A DNA stretch of 64,000 nt from Flavobacterium commune (GTDB lineage: Bacteria > Bacteroidota > Bacteroidia > Flavobacteriales > Flavobacteriaceae): positions 434,001-498,000 of the forward strand of contig NZ_CP017774.1 of assembly GCF_001857965.1 (NCBI RefSeq). Reading direction: 5' to 3'. Both the position numbers and the translations under genes were made by a program. The notes beneath the pieces were generated by a model. That model saw only the letters and a list, made by a program, of their open reading frames with translations. It made no database searches and was not told the DNA's origin. Below are positions 62,870 to 64,000 of the stretch, in pieces (the first letter of the stretch is position 1; the number at the start of each line of letters is the position of its first letter).

Positions 62870-64000
62870 ATGTCCATTTTTTATAAAACAAAACCAAATC
62901 AACTGAAAATTGTTTCATTTGTAGCTGTTCAAATTCTATTCGCTTCTTTTTGTGAAGCTCAAAACAAAACCAATTCCAATACGCAAGATTTAAAATTATG
63001 GTACGACAAGCCTTCTGAAAAGTGGGTGGAAGCGTTGCCTGTAGGAAATGGAAGAATTGGAGCAATGATATTTGGAGGCGTTGAAGAAGAACTTTTACAA
63101 CTAAACGAGAGTACTTTATGGAGCGGCGGTCCGGTAAAAACAAATGTCAACCCGGAATCAAAAAACTATTTGCCAAAAATCAGGGAAGCCTTACTTCAGG
63201 AGGAAGATTATTCTAAAGCCAATCAATTGACCCGAAAAATGCAAGGCTTGTATTCGCAATCGTATTTACCTTTAGGTGATATTCTTATCAAACAGAATTT
63301 CAATAATGCAAAACCAACGTTTTATTATCGCGATTTGGATATTGAAAATGCTTTGGCAACCACAAAATTCATTATTAATGGTGTCGAATATACCCGAGAA
63401 ATTTTTACTTCTGCCCCAGACAATGTACTATTGGTTAGAATTTCGGCAAATAAAAAAGGAGCACTTACTTTTGATGTTTCTTCTAAAAGTCAATTGAAAT
63501 TCAGTCCAGCAACCAAAGGAAACAACGAACTTATTATTAGCGGAAAAGCACCTGCTAACGTAGATCCTTCTTATTATAACGTGAAAGGAAGAGAGCCTAT
63601 AATATATGAAGATCCAACAGGATGTGATGGTATGCGTTATCAATATCGTATCAAAGCGGTTAACAAAGACGGAAGTGTAACGACAACAGATTCAGAAATT
63701 AAAATTAAAAATGCGAGTGAAGTAATACTTTACATCGCTGCAGCAACCAGTTTCAACGGATTTGACAAATGTCCGGATAAAGACGGAAAAGATGAAAATA
63801 AAATTGCCTCGAACCGAATCAACAAAGCAGTAAAAAAGAGCTATTCGCAATTATTCAACAGCCATATTGCTGATTACAAACATTATTTCGATCGCGTTTC
63901 TTTTGCTGTAAAAGATACGGTGAACACTCCAATTAAATTAAAATTACCTTCTAACGAACGATTGAAAGCCTATTCTAATGGTGCTTATGATCCTAAAATA
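62870..64000 (+). CDS. Alpha-L-fucosidase-type glycoside hydrolase, GH95 (3' end outside window)
   Basis: The frame is open for 377 codons from the ATG at 62870 to the window end. An N-terminal hydrophobic segment (QLKIVSFVAVQILFASFCEAQ) is the signal peptide. LKLWYDKPSEKWVEALPVGNGRIGAM and LLQLNESTLWSGGP are the opening blocks of GH95 N-terminal domains; YLPLGDILI and NALATTKFIINGVEYTREIFTSAPDNVLLVRISA follow. The catalytic (alpha/alpha)6 barrel only begins at the edge, so catalytic residues cannot be checked. GH95 enzymes cleave alpha-1,2-L-fucose or L-galactose. Confidence 0.85.
   Translation, partial: MSIFYKTKPNQLKIVSFVAVQILFASFCEAQNKTNSNTQDLKLWYDKPSEKWVEALPVGNGRIGAMIFGGVEEELLQLNESTLWSGGPVKTNVNPESKNYLPKIREALLQEEDYSKANQLTRKMQGLYSQSYLPLGDILIKQNFNNAKPTFYYRDLDIENALATTKFIINGVEYTREIFTSAPDNVLLVRISANKKGALTFDVSSKSQLKFSPATKGNNELIISGKAPANVDPSYYNVKGREPIIYEDPTGCDGMRYQYRIKAVNKDGSVTTTDSEIKIKNASEVILYIAAATSFNGFDKCPDKDGKDENKIASNRINKAVKKSYSQLFNSHIADYKHYFDRVSFAVKDTVNTPIKLKLPSNERLKAYSNGAYDPKI

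Noticed and set aside
62868..63143. Minus-strand frames at the start of the GH95 gene
   Set aside because: The plus strand reads as clear GH95 sequence through this stretch.

Overview
The window is low-GC chromosomal DNA from a member of the Bacteroidota, most probably Flavobacteriaceae and close to Flavobacterium. Four things point there. Genes are preceded by the Bacteroidota -7 promoter box TAnnTTTG instead of E. coli-type promoters, and clear Shine-Dalgarno sites are rare. Several proteins have family-specific Bacteroidota forms: a long NusB, a cyclophilin-FKBP fusion, a DUF3276 PUR-like protein, a DUF4249 lipoprotein beside a TonB receptor, and monomeric isocitrate dehydrogenase. Polysaccharide enzymes of families GH78 and GH95 are present. 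The gaps between genes hold several families of short dispersed repeats of the kind that litter flavobacterial genomes. No rRNA, tRNA, CRISPR array, prophage or complete IS element was seen.

Layout. 1-1020 is a repeat-rich patch with a DUF805 gene and two copies (one cut by the window edge) of a tiny lipoprotein gene tail. 1107-5445 is a metal-uptake group: a small Cys-containing protein, a TonB-dependent receptor and a PepSY membrane protein. 5585-12620 is housekeeping: TrmH, a class-III-like sirtuin, PurB, a CPA2 cation/proton antiporter and the CbpA-CbpM chaperone pair. 12728-16299 holds an alpha-L-rhamnosidase and a polysaccharide deacetylase. 16459-18909 holds an autoregulated MarR repressor overlapping a nitroreductase, then two YceI proteins. 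18953-26451 is a full trp operon in the order E-G-D-C-F-B-(GGCT)-A. A complete attenuator precedes it: a leader peptide with three consecutive Trp codons, an antiterminator pairing and a terminator.

26517-28453 is an accessory patch: a PIN-like gene bounded by a 10-bp inverted repeat, then a REP-associated tyrosine transposase bracketed by inverted REP sequences, whose 3' end and REPs are tandemly duplicated. 28489-34905 has a secreted HEFGH protein, an HxlR regulator divergent from two SDR genes and an MDR gene, an alpha/beta hydrolase and a VOC protein. 35006-41041 is a copper-resistance locus: an HMA-AraC regulator, CopA ATPase, CopZ-like chaperone, a DUF3347 protein, and a multicopper oxidase with a C-terminal barrel-like domain. 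41208-52685 is mostly core: YajC, NusB, an ABC exporter, DUF3276, a sulfurtransferase, CsaA, a thioredoxin-like protein, a structured small-ORF region, a GreA-like factor, the PPIase fusion, TrmD, L19 and Icd. 52931-55040 is a TetR/small protein/MFS operon. 55140-58370 is a TonB receptor with its DUF4249 lipoprotein. Thiamine pyrophosphokinase and RlmF follow. 60731-62666 is a PLD-nuclease/helicase-associated-domain protein, probably defence-related, plus a 52-residue ORF. The window ends inside a GH95 fucosidase gene.

Best candidates for something new are the cassette-like PIN gene with its inverted repeat, the RAYT/REP duplication, the PLD-HA protein lacking a helicase, the HMA-AraC one-component metal sensor, and the doubly hairpinned small ORF at 47076-47220. 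All calls come from reading the sequence. No database search was run.
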